Below are positions 9,331-17,095 of a stretch of 64,000 nucleotides of DNA, piece after piece. Position 1 is the first letter of the stretch. Each line of letters starts with the position of its first letter. Under the pieces are notes generated by a model that saw nothing but the letters and a program-made list of their open reading frames with translations, did no database searches and was not told the origin of the DNA. The stretch is taken from NCBI GenBank assembly GCA_022843625.1, contig JALHNH010000029.1, forward strand, positions 18,542 through 82,541. Reading direction: 5' to 3'. Made by a program: the position numbers and the translations under genes. The stretch comes from Bryobacter sp. (lineage in GTDB: Bacteria > Acidobacteriota > Terriglobia > Bryobacterales > Bryobacteraceae).

Positions 9331-10935
9331 ATGAAGTCTTTCTTCCGCAAACCGGCCTTCCTCACCGCCACACTCGCGGCGATGTGGCTTGCACTTTTGC
9401 TTCTTGTTCTTCTTCAGTTCCGTTGGACCAACGAGCTTTCTGAAGCTCATCAGCAACGCCTGGAATCCACCCTCACCGCCTCATCAGAGAGCTTTCGTGC
9501 AGACTTTCAGGCAGACCTCTCTGCCGTCTGCCGCTCAGTTCAAAACCTGAGCCCCGAGAACCCGCCCACCCTGCCGCTTTCTCCAATCCCCTTCCGCCTC
9601 TACTCTCTCGATACCCAAAACGACGCTCTCCGCCTCTGGAATCGCAACTCTGCCCGATTCGAGCCTCAGGCCTGGCCTGCATCCTGGGCTTCACTGCGGC
9701 AAGAACTCGATCAAGCCGCCGATGAATTGGCTGCCGCCTCTGCAAGGCGCTGGTTCAATCGTCCGTGGCTGGCTTCCTCATCTCTCCCGCTCTTCTTTCG
9801 CGCCACATCATCCACCGATTCATTAGACGCAGGTCCCCGTGCCAACAGGCTGCAAGGCTTCCTCCTGATTGAGCTGGATCTCCCCGCCCTTGCCTCCCTT
9901 TACTTTCAACCGAGAAATGACCGCTCCTTTGCCGCCAGTGGGCTTGAAGTCCGCACCATCGTAAGCTTCCTCGATACCCCCGTCTTTGACTCCCAGCCCG
10001 CGGTTACTCGATTGCCGGGTAAAACTCAAGGCTTGGATCTTCTCACGCCCTCACCGTCCGCACCGCGCTTCCATCTGCGTCCACTGGGCGATGAAAGTCC
10101 CTGGCAACTTCGCATCGAGCATCGCGCCGGCTCTCTCGATACAGCCGTGGCAGCTCTGCGTTTTCGTAACCTTGCCGCAGGTCTTGGAGTCTCGTCGGTG
10201 CTCTTTGCTGGCATCGTTTTTCTCATCCTCACCCTCAGGCGAGCCGAGCAACTCTCCAAGCTCCAAACCGGTTTTGTTGCCGGCTTCTCCCATGAACTGC
10301 GCACCCCAGTCACCGCCATTTGCATGATGGCGGAAAATCTCCGCGATGGCCTGCCTTCAGCCCCCGGGGATGTCAGCCACTACGGGCAACTCATGCTTGA
10401 CCAGGGCCATCGTCTGCGTTCCCGCATCGAGGACATTCTCGCCTTCGCTGCGGGCCGCAATCTCACTGTCGACCTCAAGCCCCTCCCTCTCGCTCAAGTG
10501 ATCCAGTCTGTCCTGATCGAAGAAGCCACTCTCCTCAAGGGCTTCGAAATCGACACCAGCATCCCACAGGCGCTCCCCCCGGTTCTTGCCGATCTGCCTT
10601 CTCTCAAATCAGTCCTGATCAATCTCATTTCAAACTCTGCCAAGTACGCTCGCGAAGGTGCATATATCGGCATCAAGGCAATCGAGTCTTCTCCGGGTAC
10701 CGTTTCAGTAACAATTTCAGACCGTGGGCCAGGAATCGCTCCTGCCGATCTCCCTTTTCTCTTCGAACCCTTCTTCCGCGGTAAAGACGCCCGCGCCTCC
10801 GGCGTTCCGGGTTCTGGCCTCGGCCTCCATCTGGTTCAATCGCGGGTCGAAGCAATGGGCGGCAAACTAAGCCTTGAATCCACACCCGGGCAGGGAACTG
10901 CCATCACTCTTCAATTGAGGTCGAAACCTGCATGA
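9331..10935 (+). CDS. Membrane sensor histidine kinase
   Basis: The 534-residue protein has two membrane segments (about residues 11-31 and 281-303) flanking a ~250-residue periplasmic domain that I do not recognise. A HisKA dimerisation domain follows with the phospho-accepting His321 in the motif GFSHELRTP. The HATPase domain shows an N-box (NLISNSAKYA), a G1 box (DRGPGIAP) and a G2 box (GSGLGLHLV). No HAMP domain is obvious between TM2 and HisKA. Its stop overlaps the start of the response regulator (ATGA), so the two form a translationally coupled two-component pair. The next genes encode a Spy-like protein and a di-heme peroxidase, so an envelope or redox stress signal is a reasonable inference. 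Confidence 0.93.
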   Translation: MKSFFRKPAFLTATLAAMWLALLLLVLLQFRWTNELSEAHQQRLESTLTASSESFRADFQADLSAVCRSVQNLSPENPPTLPLSPIPFRLYSLDTQNDALRLWNRNSARFEPQAWPASWASLRQELDQAADELAAASARRWFNRPWLASSSLPLFFRATSSTDSLDAGPRANRLQGFLLIELDLPALASLYFQPRNDRSFAASGLEVRTIVSFLDTPVFDSQPAVTRLPGKTQGLDLLTPSPSAPRFHLRPLGDESPWQLRIEHRAGSLDTAVAALRFRNLAAGLGVSSVLFAGIVFLILTLRRAEQLSKLQTGFVAGFSHELRTPVTAICMMAENLRDGLPSAPGDVSHYGQLMLDQGHRLRSRIEDILAFAAGRNLTVDLKPLPLAQVIQSVLIEEATLLKGFEIDTSIPQALPPVLADLPSLKSVLINLISNSAKYAREGAYIGIKAIESSPGTVSVTISDRGPGIAPADLPFLFEPFFRGKDARASGVPGSGLGLHLVQSRVEAMGGKLSLESTPGQGTAITLQLRSKPA

Positions 10936-11624
10936 CGCCACATCTGCTTCTGGTAGAGGACGAAGAAGCCATCTCGCTTCCCCTTCGTGACCGGCTCGTT
11001 CGTAATGGCTACACGGTCGACGTAGCTATGGATGGCCATACAGCGCTGGATCTCGCCACAACTGCTGTTTATCAGCTGATCCTGCTCGACATCCAACTCC
11101 CCGGCAAGAGTGGCCTCGACGTTTGCCGTGACCTCCGTCAGCGCGGCATCCAGACTCCGATCCTCATGCTCACGGCCTTCGGCGAAACCACCGACAAAGT
11201 ACTTGGCCTCAAGCTGGGCGCGGACGATTACCTTGCCAAACCCTTCGACAATGCCGAGCTTCTCGCTCGCATCGAAGCCCTGCTGCGCCGTGCCGCTCCC
11301 GCTCCTTCCACCATCCTTGCCATAGGCCCCATTCGCATCGATCTTCGTGCGGCAACGGTGCAACTCAACGGCCAGCCTGTCACGCTTTCGGCCCGCGAGT
11401 TTCAGGTGCTGGCTTACTTCGCCGCGCGTCCTGGTGTTCTCGTCACCAGAGAAGAACTCCTTACCGAAGTGTGGGGCTACGACCCGCAAATGTCTACCCG
11501 CACCGTCGACGTCCACATCGGCTGGCTTCGTCAAAAACTCGAACAAGACCCCAAGAACCCCACTCTGTTTGTCACTCGTATCGGTCTCGGTTATCAATTT
11601 GTTCCGCCTGTAAAGGCAGTGTAA
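10932..11624 (+). CDS. OmpR/PhoB-family response regulator
   Basis: The 230-residue protein has a receiver domain with acidic pocket E9/D10/E11, phospho-acceptor Asp53 (ILLDIQLPGKSG), Thr81 and Lys103 (YLAKPF). A winged-helix DNA-binding domain follows (LSAREFQVLAYF, TREELLTEVWGYD, VDVHIGWLRQKLE). The ATG overlaps the stop of the histidine kinase gene by 4 nt, and a weak gaggt lies about 11 nt upstream. It is the cognate regulator of that kinase. A short hairpin (tgccgt/acggca, 11634-11651) follows the stop but lacks a T-tract. Confidence 0.95.
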   Translation: MTPHLLLVEDEEAISLPLRDRLVRNGYTVDVAMDGHTALDLATTAVYQLILLDIQLPGKSGLDVCRDLRQRGIQTPILMLTAFGETTDKVLGLKLGADDYLAKPFDNAELLARIEALLRRAAPAPSTILAIGPIRIDLRAATVQLNGQPVTLSAREFQVLAYFAARPGVLVTREELLTEVWGYDPQMSTRTVDVHIGWLRQKLEQDPKNPTLFVTRIGLGYQFVPPVKAV

Positions 11625-11700
11625 AAATCGTTTTGCCGTCTCTTTACGGCAGAGTACTGGATTGCTTGCGTCCTAGCAATCAAGATGAAAGGAAGCTACT

Positions 11701-12126
11701 GTGCGCACTCTGATATTCTTCTTCAGCCTCGTTCTCCTCCTCAGCGGACAACCCCCGCGAGGCCGCCATCACGACGACGAATCCTTCGCCGAACGTCGCG
11801 TCCATGACCTCACCCGCCGCTTCGATCTCACCGAGTCGCAGCGCCGCCAGGCCCTTACGATCTTCACTGAAGCCGACCGCAGCGCCGAGCCTCTCGAAGA
11901 TCGTCTTGAACAGGCTCGCCGCAACCTTCGCGAAGCCACTCATCGCAATGCCAACAATGCCGAAATCGACCAGCTCGCTGGCATCATCGGCAATCTCATC
12001 GGCCAACTAGAGGCGATCAACGCCAAAGCCGACACTGCATTTCACAACACGCTTACCGACAAACAGCGTGAAGTATTTCCCCGGGGACCCAGAGGCCGCA
12101 AAGGCCCGCCACGCCCCCCCAGATAA
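11701..12126 (+). CDS. Spy/CpxP-like periplasmic protein
   Basis: The gene starts with GTG, preceded by gaaagga. The 141-residue product has a signal peptide (MRTLIFFFSLVLLLSG), then a His/Asp-rich stretch (RGRHHDDE), and is strongly helical and charged. Two LTxxQ motifs (LTESQRRQA and LTDKQREVF) are the hallmark of the Spy/CpxP/ZraP heavy-metal and envelope-stress family. The C-terminus is Arg/Pro/Gly-rich (PRGPRGRKGPPRPPR). It lies 76 bp after the response regulator and 16 bp before a di-heme peroxidase, so it is probably in that operon and under control of the two-component pair. Metal binding by the His-rich segment is an inference. Confidence 0.75.
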   Translation: MRTLIFFFSLVLLLSGQPPRGRHHDDESFAERRVHDLTRRFDLTESQRRQALTIFTEADRSAEPLEDRLEQARRNLREATHRNANNAEIDQLAGIIGNLIGQLEAINAKADTAFHNTLTDKQREVFPRGPRGRKGPPRPPR

Positions 12127-12142
12127 GTCCGGGAGGACTCAA

Positions 12143-13906
12143 ATGTTCTACAAACTCTCTTTCTGCCTTGCATTCTTCGCCGCCGTCGCACTCCAGGCTC
12201 AGCCGTCGCTGAAGTCCATTCCCGTGCCCCAGCCCATTAATGTCGATCAGTTCATTCGCGACCGCGCTGCGCTCACCCTGCTCGGCAAGGCCCTGTTCTG
12301 GGATATGCAACTGGGCTCCGACGGCCGCACCGCCTGCGCCACCTGCCACTTCCACGCAGGTGCCGACCACCGTTCCCAGCACCAGCTCACTGCTCCTCTC
12401 AACGCCACCCTTACCTCATCAGACTTCCCCTTCCACGCCCTCTCAGACCCCACTGACAATAGCTCCACCGTACTGCGCAGTAACTCCAGCATCTATGGCT
12501 CAGCCGGCACCTTCCGCCGCAAGTTCACATCGATTAATTTTTCGAACGGCACCGATGATGGCTACGATCTCTCAGACGTTGCCAGCTTTGCTCTCGACGG
12601 TCTCAACCTCCGCCAGGTCACCACTCGCAATTCCCCTTCTGTAATTAATGCGGTTTTCAACGCAAGGAACTTCTGGGATGGCCGTGCACAAAATGTCTTC
12701 AATGGCAGTAGCCCCTCTGGCATTGCCGATAGCGCCGCCACCGTGTTGGTTTATCGCGACGGCCAACTGCTATCGGAAAAAGTAAATTCTGCCAACGCAA
12801 GCCTCGCCTCTCAAGCCGTTGGCCCACCCACCAACAATGTCGAGATGTCTTATGACGGCCTCAAATGGCCCACACTCGGTCAGCGCATGCTTACCCTCCG
12901 CCCGCTGGCCCATCAGCGCGTGGCAGTTGACGATAGTGTTCTGGGCCCCTTCGTGAACTCAAACGCCAAAGGCCTCCATCCCTCCATCACTTACGGCAGC
13001 CTGGTGCAGACCGCTTTCGCACCCGAATACTGGCAGTCTCCCGAAGGCCGCGATGGCTTTTCACAGGCAGAAGTGAATTTCGCCCTCTTCTTCGGCCTAG
13101 CTCTTCAGCAATACCAGTCCACCCTGGTCTCGGATGATTCCCCCTTCGACCGCTTTGCCTCAGGCGATACCACCGCCATGACCCAGCAACAGATCATGGG
13201 CCTCAACCTCTTCCGGGGTCGCGCAGAATGCAACACTTGCCACAGCGGTCCTGAATTTACTGCTGCCTCTGTCGGCGCACTGCTGAACAATGGCGGCCGG
13301 GGCGGCCCACCGAATGCCGGTCCCGATACGGGCTTCTTCCGCACTGGCGTCTCTCCCCTTGAGGCTGACCTGGGGCTCGGCGGCGTTGACGATTTTGGGA
13401 ATCCTCTTTCCAGAAACCCGAATGCGCCTAACGTCCAGGGTGCCTTCAAGACTCCCGGCCTTCGCAACATCGAATTCACCGGCCCCTACTTCCACAACGG
13501 TGGTCAGGCAACCCTCGAACAAGTGATGGAATTCTACAATCGCGGCGGAGACTTTCCCGCCGGCGGCCTGGGCCCCAGCGTCCGCAGGCTCAATCTCAAT
13601 GCCAATCAGCGCGCAGCCCTGGTCGCCTTCATGAAGGCTCTGTCTGATGATCGTGTCAAATTCCAGCGCGCCCCCTTCGACCATCCGGAGCTCTGTATTC
13701 CTAATGGCCACACCAACTCCGCCCAGACCACAGACGCTCGCTTTACCTTTAGCGCCGATGAGAACTGGGTTGCCATCCCGGCTATCGGCAAAGCCGGCGC
13801 TGAAGCCCCACTACAGACTTTCGACGAAATGCTCGAAGGCGTCGGAAACGATGGCTCAAGGGCCAACCACCTATCTCAAGCATGCCCGGTCAATCCGGCA
13901 AATTGA
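12143..13906 (+). CDS. Di-heme cytochrome c peroxidase family protein (CCP/MauG-like)
   Basis: I place the start at 12143. It has a good ribosome binding site (gggaggact) and begins a clean signal peptide (FYKLSFCLAFFAAVALQAQ), whereas the longer frame upstream overlaps the previous gene. The 587-residue protein has two CxxCH c-type heme motifs, C65-ATC-H69 and C363-NTC-H367, plus the PGLRNIEFTGPYFHNG block typical of the CcpA/MauG family. It is a periplasmic di-heme enzyme that would reduce hydroperoxides or oxidise another substrate. At 587 residues it is longer than classical CcpA (~330), with extra sequence between the hemes. It follows a Spy-like gene by 16 bp and converges on the SET gene with a 17-bp overlap. 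Confidence 0.9.
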   Translation: MFYKLSFCLAFFAAVALQAQPSLKSIPVPQPINVDQFIRDRAALTLLGKALFWDMQLGSDGRTACATCHFHAGADHRSQHQLTAPLNATLTSSDFPFHALSDPTDNSSTVLRSNSSIYGSAGTFRRKFTSINFSNGTDDGYDLSDVASFALDGLNLRQVTTRNSPSVINAVFNARNFWDGRAQNVFNGSSPSGIADSAATVLVYRDGQLLSEKVNSANASLASQAVGPPTNNVEMSYDGLKWPTLGQRMLTLRPLAHQRVAVDDSVLGPFVNSNAKGLHPSITYGSLVQTAFAPEYWQSPEGRDGFSQAEVNFALFFGLALQQYQSTLVSDDSPFDRFASGDTTAMTQQQIMGLNLFRGRAECNTCHSGPEFTAASVGALLNNGGRGGPPNAGPDTGFFRTGVSPLEADLGLGGVDDFGNPLSRNPNAPNVQGAFKTPGLRNIEFTGPYFHNGGQATLEQVMEFYNRGGDFPAGGLGPSVRRLNLNANQRAALVAFMKALSDDRVKFQRAPFDHPELCIPNGHTNSAQTTDARFTFSADENWVAIPAIGKAGAEAPLQTFDEMLEGVGNDGSRANHLSQACPVNPAN

Positions 13907-14393
13907 GATAACCCCGGCAAGCGGGCGAGTCACACCGGCACTCCACCAGCGGATAATTCCCGCGGATCCGGTAGTCGATAAACAATTCCTCGCCCGCTTC
14001 AATTTTCTTGACACTCACCAGCCAGATGTGGCCCCGCCCCACCTTTGCATACAAATTCGGCTCACAGCTATGGTTGATGTACTCCGCTCCGCTGCCACCA
14101 ATTGCTCCGTCCAGCCCAATTCGCTTTGTCAACGCAAAGATATAAAGGTTGGGCCGAATCATCCTTCGCTGCACTTCGGCACGGTTGATCCTCTGTCCCG
14201 TGTATTCAATGACCCGCCGCCTGGTTGGGATATCGGTTTTGGCATAGACTCCCCAGCGGTGTATCTTGGATGGCCCGTATCGTAAAGGAAAGCGGCAATC
14301 CTTCCGCGAAATTTTCGGAACGGCATCCGGGCCACCAGGCATCAGAACTTCCCGCACAAATGCAGTGAGTTCTGGCCTAGACTTTGCCAACAA
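13890..14393 (-). CDS. SET-domain protein (lysine methyltransferase-like)
   Basis: The 167-residue protein is almost entirely a SET domain. It shows the N-terminal HRWGVYAKTDIPTRRRVIEYTG (split here as HRWGVYAKTDI / PTRRRVIEYTG), the SAM-binding YINHSCEPN motif, GEELFIDYR and a post-SET-like CRCDSPACRGYLN. SET proteins transfer methyl groups from S-adenosylmethionine to protein lysines. They are common in eukaryotic chromatin and occur sporadically in bacteria. Its start overlaps by 17 bp the 3' end of a gene for a lysine/glycine-repeat protein, so the two are probably translationally coupled. The repeat lysines are therefore a candidate substrate (inference). Its 3' end overlaps the convergent peroxidase gene by 17 bp. 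Confidence 0.9.
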   Translation of the reverse strand: MLAKSRPELTAFVREVLMPGGPDAVPKISRKDCRFPLRYGPSKIHRWGVYAKTDIPTRRRVIEYTGQRINRAEVQRRMIRPNLYIFALTKRIGLDGAIGGSGAEYINHSCEPNLYAKVGRGHIWLVSVKKIEAGEELFIDYRIRGNYPLVECRCDSPACRGYLNLPD

Positions 14394-15345
14394 TTCCTCC
14401 CTGGTTTTGAGATCCCTTTACGTTACTCTGCGGAGTGGATCCAGTTTTCCCTGGTATGTCGATAATCGAATTGTTTGGCCCGGGAGGATACGGGAAAGGA
14501 CCTCCACCCTGCCCCCCCGGCGTCTCTTGCCCAGCCTTCCCGCCGAAGCCTCCGCCTTTGGCGGCTTGCCCACCATTGCCTCCACCTTGCCCAGTCTTCC
14601 CGCCGAAGCCTCCGCCTTTGGCGGCTTGCCCACCATAGCCTGCACCTTGCCCGGTCTTCCCGCCGAAGCCTCCGCCTTTGGCGGCTTGCCCACTATAGCC
14701 TCCACCTTTGGCGGCTTGCCCGCCATACCCTCCACCTTTGGCGGCTTGCCCGCCATACCCTCCACCTTTGGCGGCTTGCCCGCCATACCCTCCACCTTTG
14801 GCGGCTTGCCCGCCATAGCCTCCACCTTTGGCGGCTTGCCCGCCATAGCCTCCACCTTTAGCCGCTTGCTCACCAGAGCCGCCCCATTTATGTCCGGTTG
14901 ATGAATCAATTTCCTGCTGCTGCTTCCCCTCAAACGGCGGAGGCTCATATCCGCCCTTCATATAGTTTTCGTGCGAAGGATTGTAGTAGCCAAACGGATC
15001 CCAGCAATTGTTCATAGGGTTGCCGCCTTGCTTGCCATTCCCCTTACCAGAACTATCCACAGTAGGCAGTGTCAACTTCATACTTGGGTAAGGGTCGTAA
15101 CACAGAAGGGTCGCAATTGTCTGTCCACCCTCATCCACTCGCCCGTCTGCAAATCCAAGTGCACTTCGCTGAAACTGGACAATTGCAGCCTCAGTCAACA
15201 GGCCGCACAGCCCGTCAAGTATCAATTCTTTGGCGGGACCGCCATTTGATTTCGGTACACAATTTAGCAAGTACTGCACCGTCAGTACATCTACAGAGCG
15301 GTTTTTGCCGCCTTTTCCCACGGCCCCGCTAATTGACTTTGGCAT
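14377..15345 (-). CDS. Peptidoglycan-binding-like protein with Gly/Lys decapeptide repeats
   Basis: The start is placed at ATG 15345, because a GGAGG lies 8 nt upstream. A GTG nine bases earlier overlaps that ribosome binding site and is unlikely. The 322-residue protein has an N-terminal helical domain resembling a peptidoglycan-binding domain (VDVLTVQYLLN, LILDGLCGLLTEAAIVQFQ). A linker follows, then a low-complexity tail of about a dozen decapeptide units of the type GGQAAKGGGY, some as GGKTGQGxGx or GGQAAKGGGF. There is no signal peptide. The tail could be a flexible or adhesive region with regularly spaced lysines. The SET gene overlaps its 3' end. The repeats are encoded by near-perfect 30-bp DNA repeats, so copy number may vary between strains. 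Confidence 0.8.
   Translation of the reverse strand: MPKSISGAVGKGGKNRSVDVLTVQYLLNCVPKSNGGPAKELILDGLCGLLTEAAIVQFQRSALGFADGRVDEGGQTIATLLCYDPYPSMKLTLPTVDSSGKGNGKQGGNPMNNCWDPFGYYNPSHENYMKGGYEPPPFEGKQQQEIDSSTGHKWGGSGEQAAKGGGYGGQAAKGGGYGGQAAKGGGYGGQAAKGGGYGGQAAKGGGYGGQAAKGGGYSGQAAKGGGFGGKTGQGAGYGGQAAKGGGFGGKTGQGGGNGGQAAKGGGFGGKAGQETPGGQGGGPFPYPPGPNNSIIDIPGKTGSTPQSNVKGSQNQGGIVGKV
14540..14876 (-). repeat. 30-bp tandem repeats inside the Gly/Lys-repeat protein gene
   Basis: A 30-bp unit (plus strand: ccacctttggcggcttgccc then gccatacct-type variants) is repeated in phase with the codons. The 3' half of the array is nearly identical from unit to unit. The 5' half (14540-14700) is built of 60-bp double units carrying cttcccgccgaagcctccgc. 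Near-identity suggests recent expansion by slippage or unequal crossing-over. Confidence 0.9.
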
Positions 15346-15404
15346 CGCATGCACCTCCAGTGCAAAGCAATTGTAATCCGTAGTTCAATTCACTTCAAGG
15401 CCTT

Positions 15405-16184
15405 TCAGACCTTAAGCGCCAGCGTAGCCACCGTTGTCGGACTCAACCGGTTTAATGGTGTCGCCTCCTCTTCCCACCAGTCTTCATAGAGTCCGGCCAG
15501 CAAAAAGCCCGCTTTCAATTGCCCGCCAATCTGCACTTCAAGCGAATGTCCAAACTCGAAGGCCGCCCCGTGAGAGATCTCCTCTTTCCGCTTTTCGCTC
15601 TCCCCCCGCTGTTCAATGTCGGAGTAGGGCAGCCGGTACTGTGCAATTAAATTCCCACTGATCCCCGCCTCGGCATGATCGAAGAGAAAGAAACTCGGAT
15701 TTAAGAATCCTGACATCAGCCGTCCGCCTGGTCGCAATACCCTGAAGCATTCACGCCACACCACTTCCACATCGGGAACAAATACGTTTGAAGTTGGGTG
15801 AAAAATCAAGTCGAAGCTCGCATCTCGAAACTGGGATAGATCCGCCATATCCCCTCTAACGCACTCAATATCGAGCCCGTCGCGGTCCGCCACCTGACGG
15901 TCCTTCAACAGCTGTTCTTCCGACAAGTCGAAGCTGACAACCCTCGCCCCGATCGCCGCGAGCACAGGAGCCTGCTGGCCTCCGCCAGAAGCCAGACACA
16001 ACACGTCTTTACCGGCTAAATCCCCCAACCAATCCTTTGGTACAGACCGAAGTGGAGTCAAGATCAACTCCCAGTCTCCACCCCGTGCCCTTGAAATGAT
16101 TTCTGAATCTACCGGATTTGTCCAACGGCTACCCTCGAGTGATTCCTGATTCCAAGCCGCCCGGTTGTGTGCCAATACATTCAT
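15405..16184 (-). CDS. Class I SAM-dependent methyltransferase
   Basis: The ~259-residue protein shows a Rossmann-type methyltransferase: motif I VLCLASGGGQQ, the acidic end of beta2 (VSFDLSEEQL), VRGDMADLS and the LRPGGRLMSGF post-I region. These match the Methyltransf_11 family, and the substrate cannot be told. I use ATG 16184. A TTG nine bases further out (16193) is possible but has no better ribosome binding site. It sits on the minus strand between a NlpC-like gene (42 bp upstream) and the Gly/Lys repeat gene (60 bp downstream). Confidence 0.88.
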   Translation of the reverse strand: MNVLAHNRAAWNQESLEGSRWTNPVDSEIISRARGGDWELILTPLRSVPKDWLGDLAGKDVLCLASGGGQQAPVLAAIGARVVSFDLSEEQLLKDRQVADRDGLDIECVRGDMADLSQFRDASFDLIFHPTSNVFVPDVEVVWRECFRVLRPGGRLMSGFLNPSFFLFDHAEAGISGNLIAQYRLPYSDIEQRGESEKRKEEISHGAAFEFGHSLEVQIGGQLKAGFLLAGLYEDWWEEEATPLNRLSPTTVATLALKV

Positions 16185-16225
16185 GTAAGCCAACCCCGAG
16201 TCTAGACTATGCCATTCACGCCAGC

Positions 16226-17044
16226 CTACATACCTGCTAATCGAACTACAGAGGAAACCTTGGAATCGTGCGACTCCAGTTCATATTTTCCTTTGTTGTC
16301 CTGCATCAGCCACTTTGTATTCGTTTGCGGTCCGTTCTTTATTTTTTTCTGGGATCGCGACTCGCTCACCGCGCACAAAACTCGCCCCGGTTCCTTCACA
16401 ATTACCTCGCTGATGATGGCAATGTGGCCATTGAAGACGATGATGTCGTTGGCTTTGACGTCGTTCACCTTCTCCCTGACAATGCCGCCTTTATACTTGG
16501 CCCTGAACTCGAAGGTCTCTTCCATATCATTGGGCTCGATGTCAACTCCGGGATATTTCAGGTTGATAAAGTTGCCAACAAAGCCTGTGCAGTCCAAGCC
16601 AAAATACATGCCTACCATTGTTTGCAGTGGCTCGAGTTTTTCTTTTTCAATCAGCACCATGTAGCTGTGGTAATAGCTAAGCAACTGAATTACTTTGTAC
16701 ATTTCCGGGAGAGTCGCTTTGCCCGCCACAGCGCTCTGCACGTTGTGGTTGGAAACAGAACTGATAGGGGTGTTGCTGCACGTTAGCCCCACCACCCACC
16801 CGCTTTCCTGGATTCCTGACTTCGGATCCTTACTTCGGTTGCGAAAGAACCTCATGAGATCGCTTTTGAAATCGCGCCGATCGTTGTAGCTCTTGCCAAG
16901 AAAAGAACTCTTACGTGCGTTCATGTACTCTGTGACCGGAGTCTTTACCATCTTGGACCCGAAAAGCTTCGATCCCCCACCGGTCAATTCAAACTCTGGC
17001 ACCGAAATGTCGTGAAACTGCTTTACGTAGTCTGCTGCGGTCAT
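16226..17044 (-). CDS. NlpC/P60-like cysteine hydrolase
   Basis: The 272-residue product has a DCTGFVGNF motif (Cys152) resembling the nucleophile motif DCSGFV of NlpC/P60 enzymes. A downstream NDIIVFNGHIAIISEV stretch (His207) matches their GDIIVFxxHVAI block. These families cut peptide bonds in peptidoglycan or act as amidases/transglutaminases. No signal peptide is visible, so it may act in the cytosol or be exported by a non-classical route. An agagga ribosome binding site lies about 8 nt before the ATG. It sits close to a peptidoglycan-binding-like gene, which supports a cell-wall theme. The family call rests on two motifs and is moderate. Confidence 0.65.
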   Translation of the reverse strand: MTAADYVKQFHDISVPEFELTGGGSKLFGSKMVKTPVTEYMNARKSSFLGKSYNDRRDFKSDLMRFFRNRSKDPKSGIQESGWVVGLTCSNTPISSVSNHNVQSAVAGKATLPEMYKVIQLLSYYHSYMVLIEKEKLEPLQTMVGMYFGLDCTGFVGNFINLKYPGVDIEPNDMEETFEFRAKYKGGIVREKVNDVKANDIIVFNGHIAIISEVIVKEPGRVLCAVSESRSQKKIKNGPQTNTKWLMQDNKGKYELESHDSKVSSVVRLAGM

Positions 17045-17095
17045 CGTTCGGAATCCTCTAAAATACTTAGCGGATAAAGTCGACGAAAAAGCTCA

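Noticed and set aside
12068..12142. Longer start for the di-heme peroxidase
   Set aside because: It overlaps the Spy-like gene and lacks a signal peptide; the ATG at 12143 has a ribosome binding site and a proper signal peptide.
14540..14876. CRISPR-like regular repeat spacing
   Set aside because: Units are contiguous 30-bp tandem repeats in codon phase inside a coding frame, with no unique spacers.
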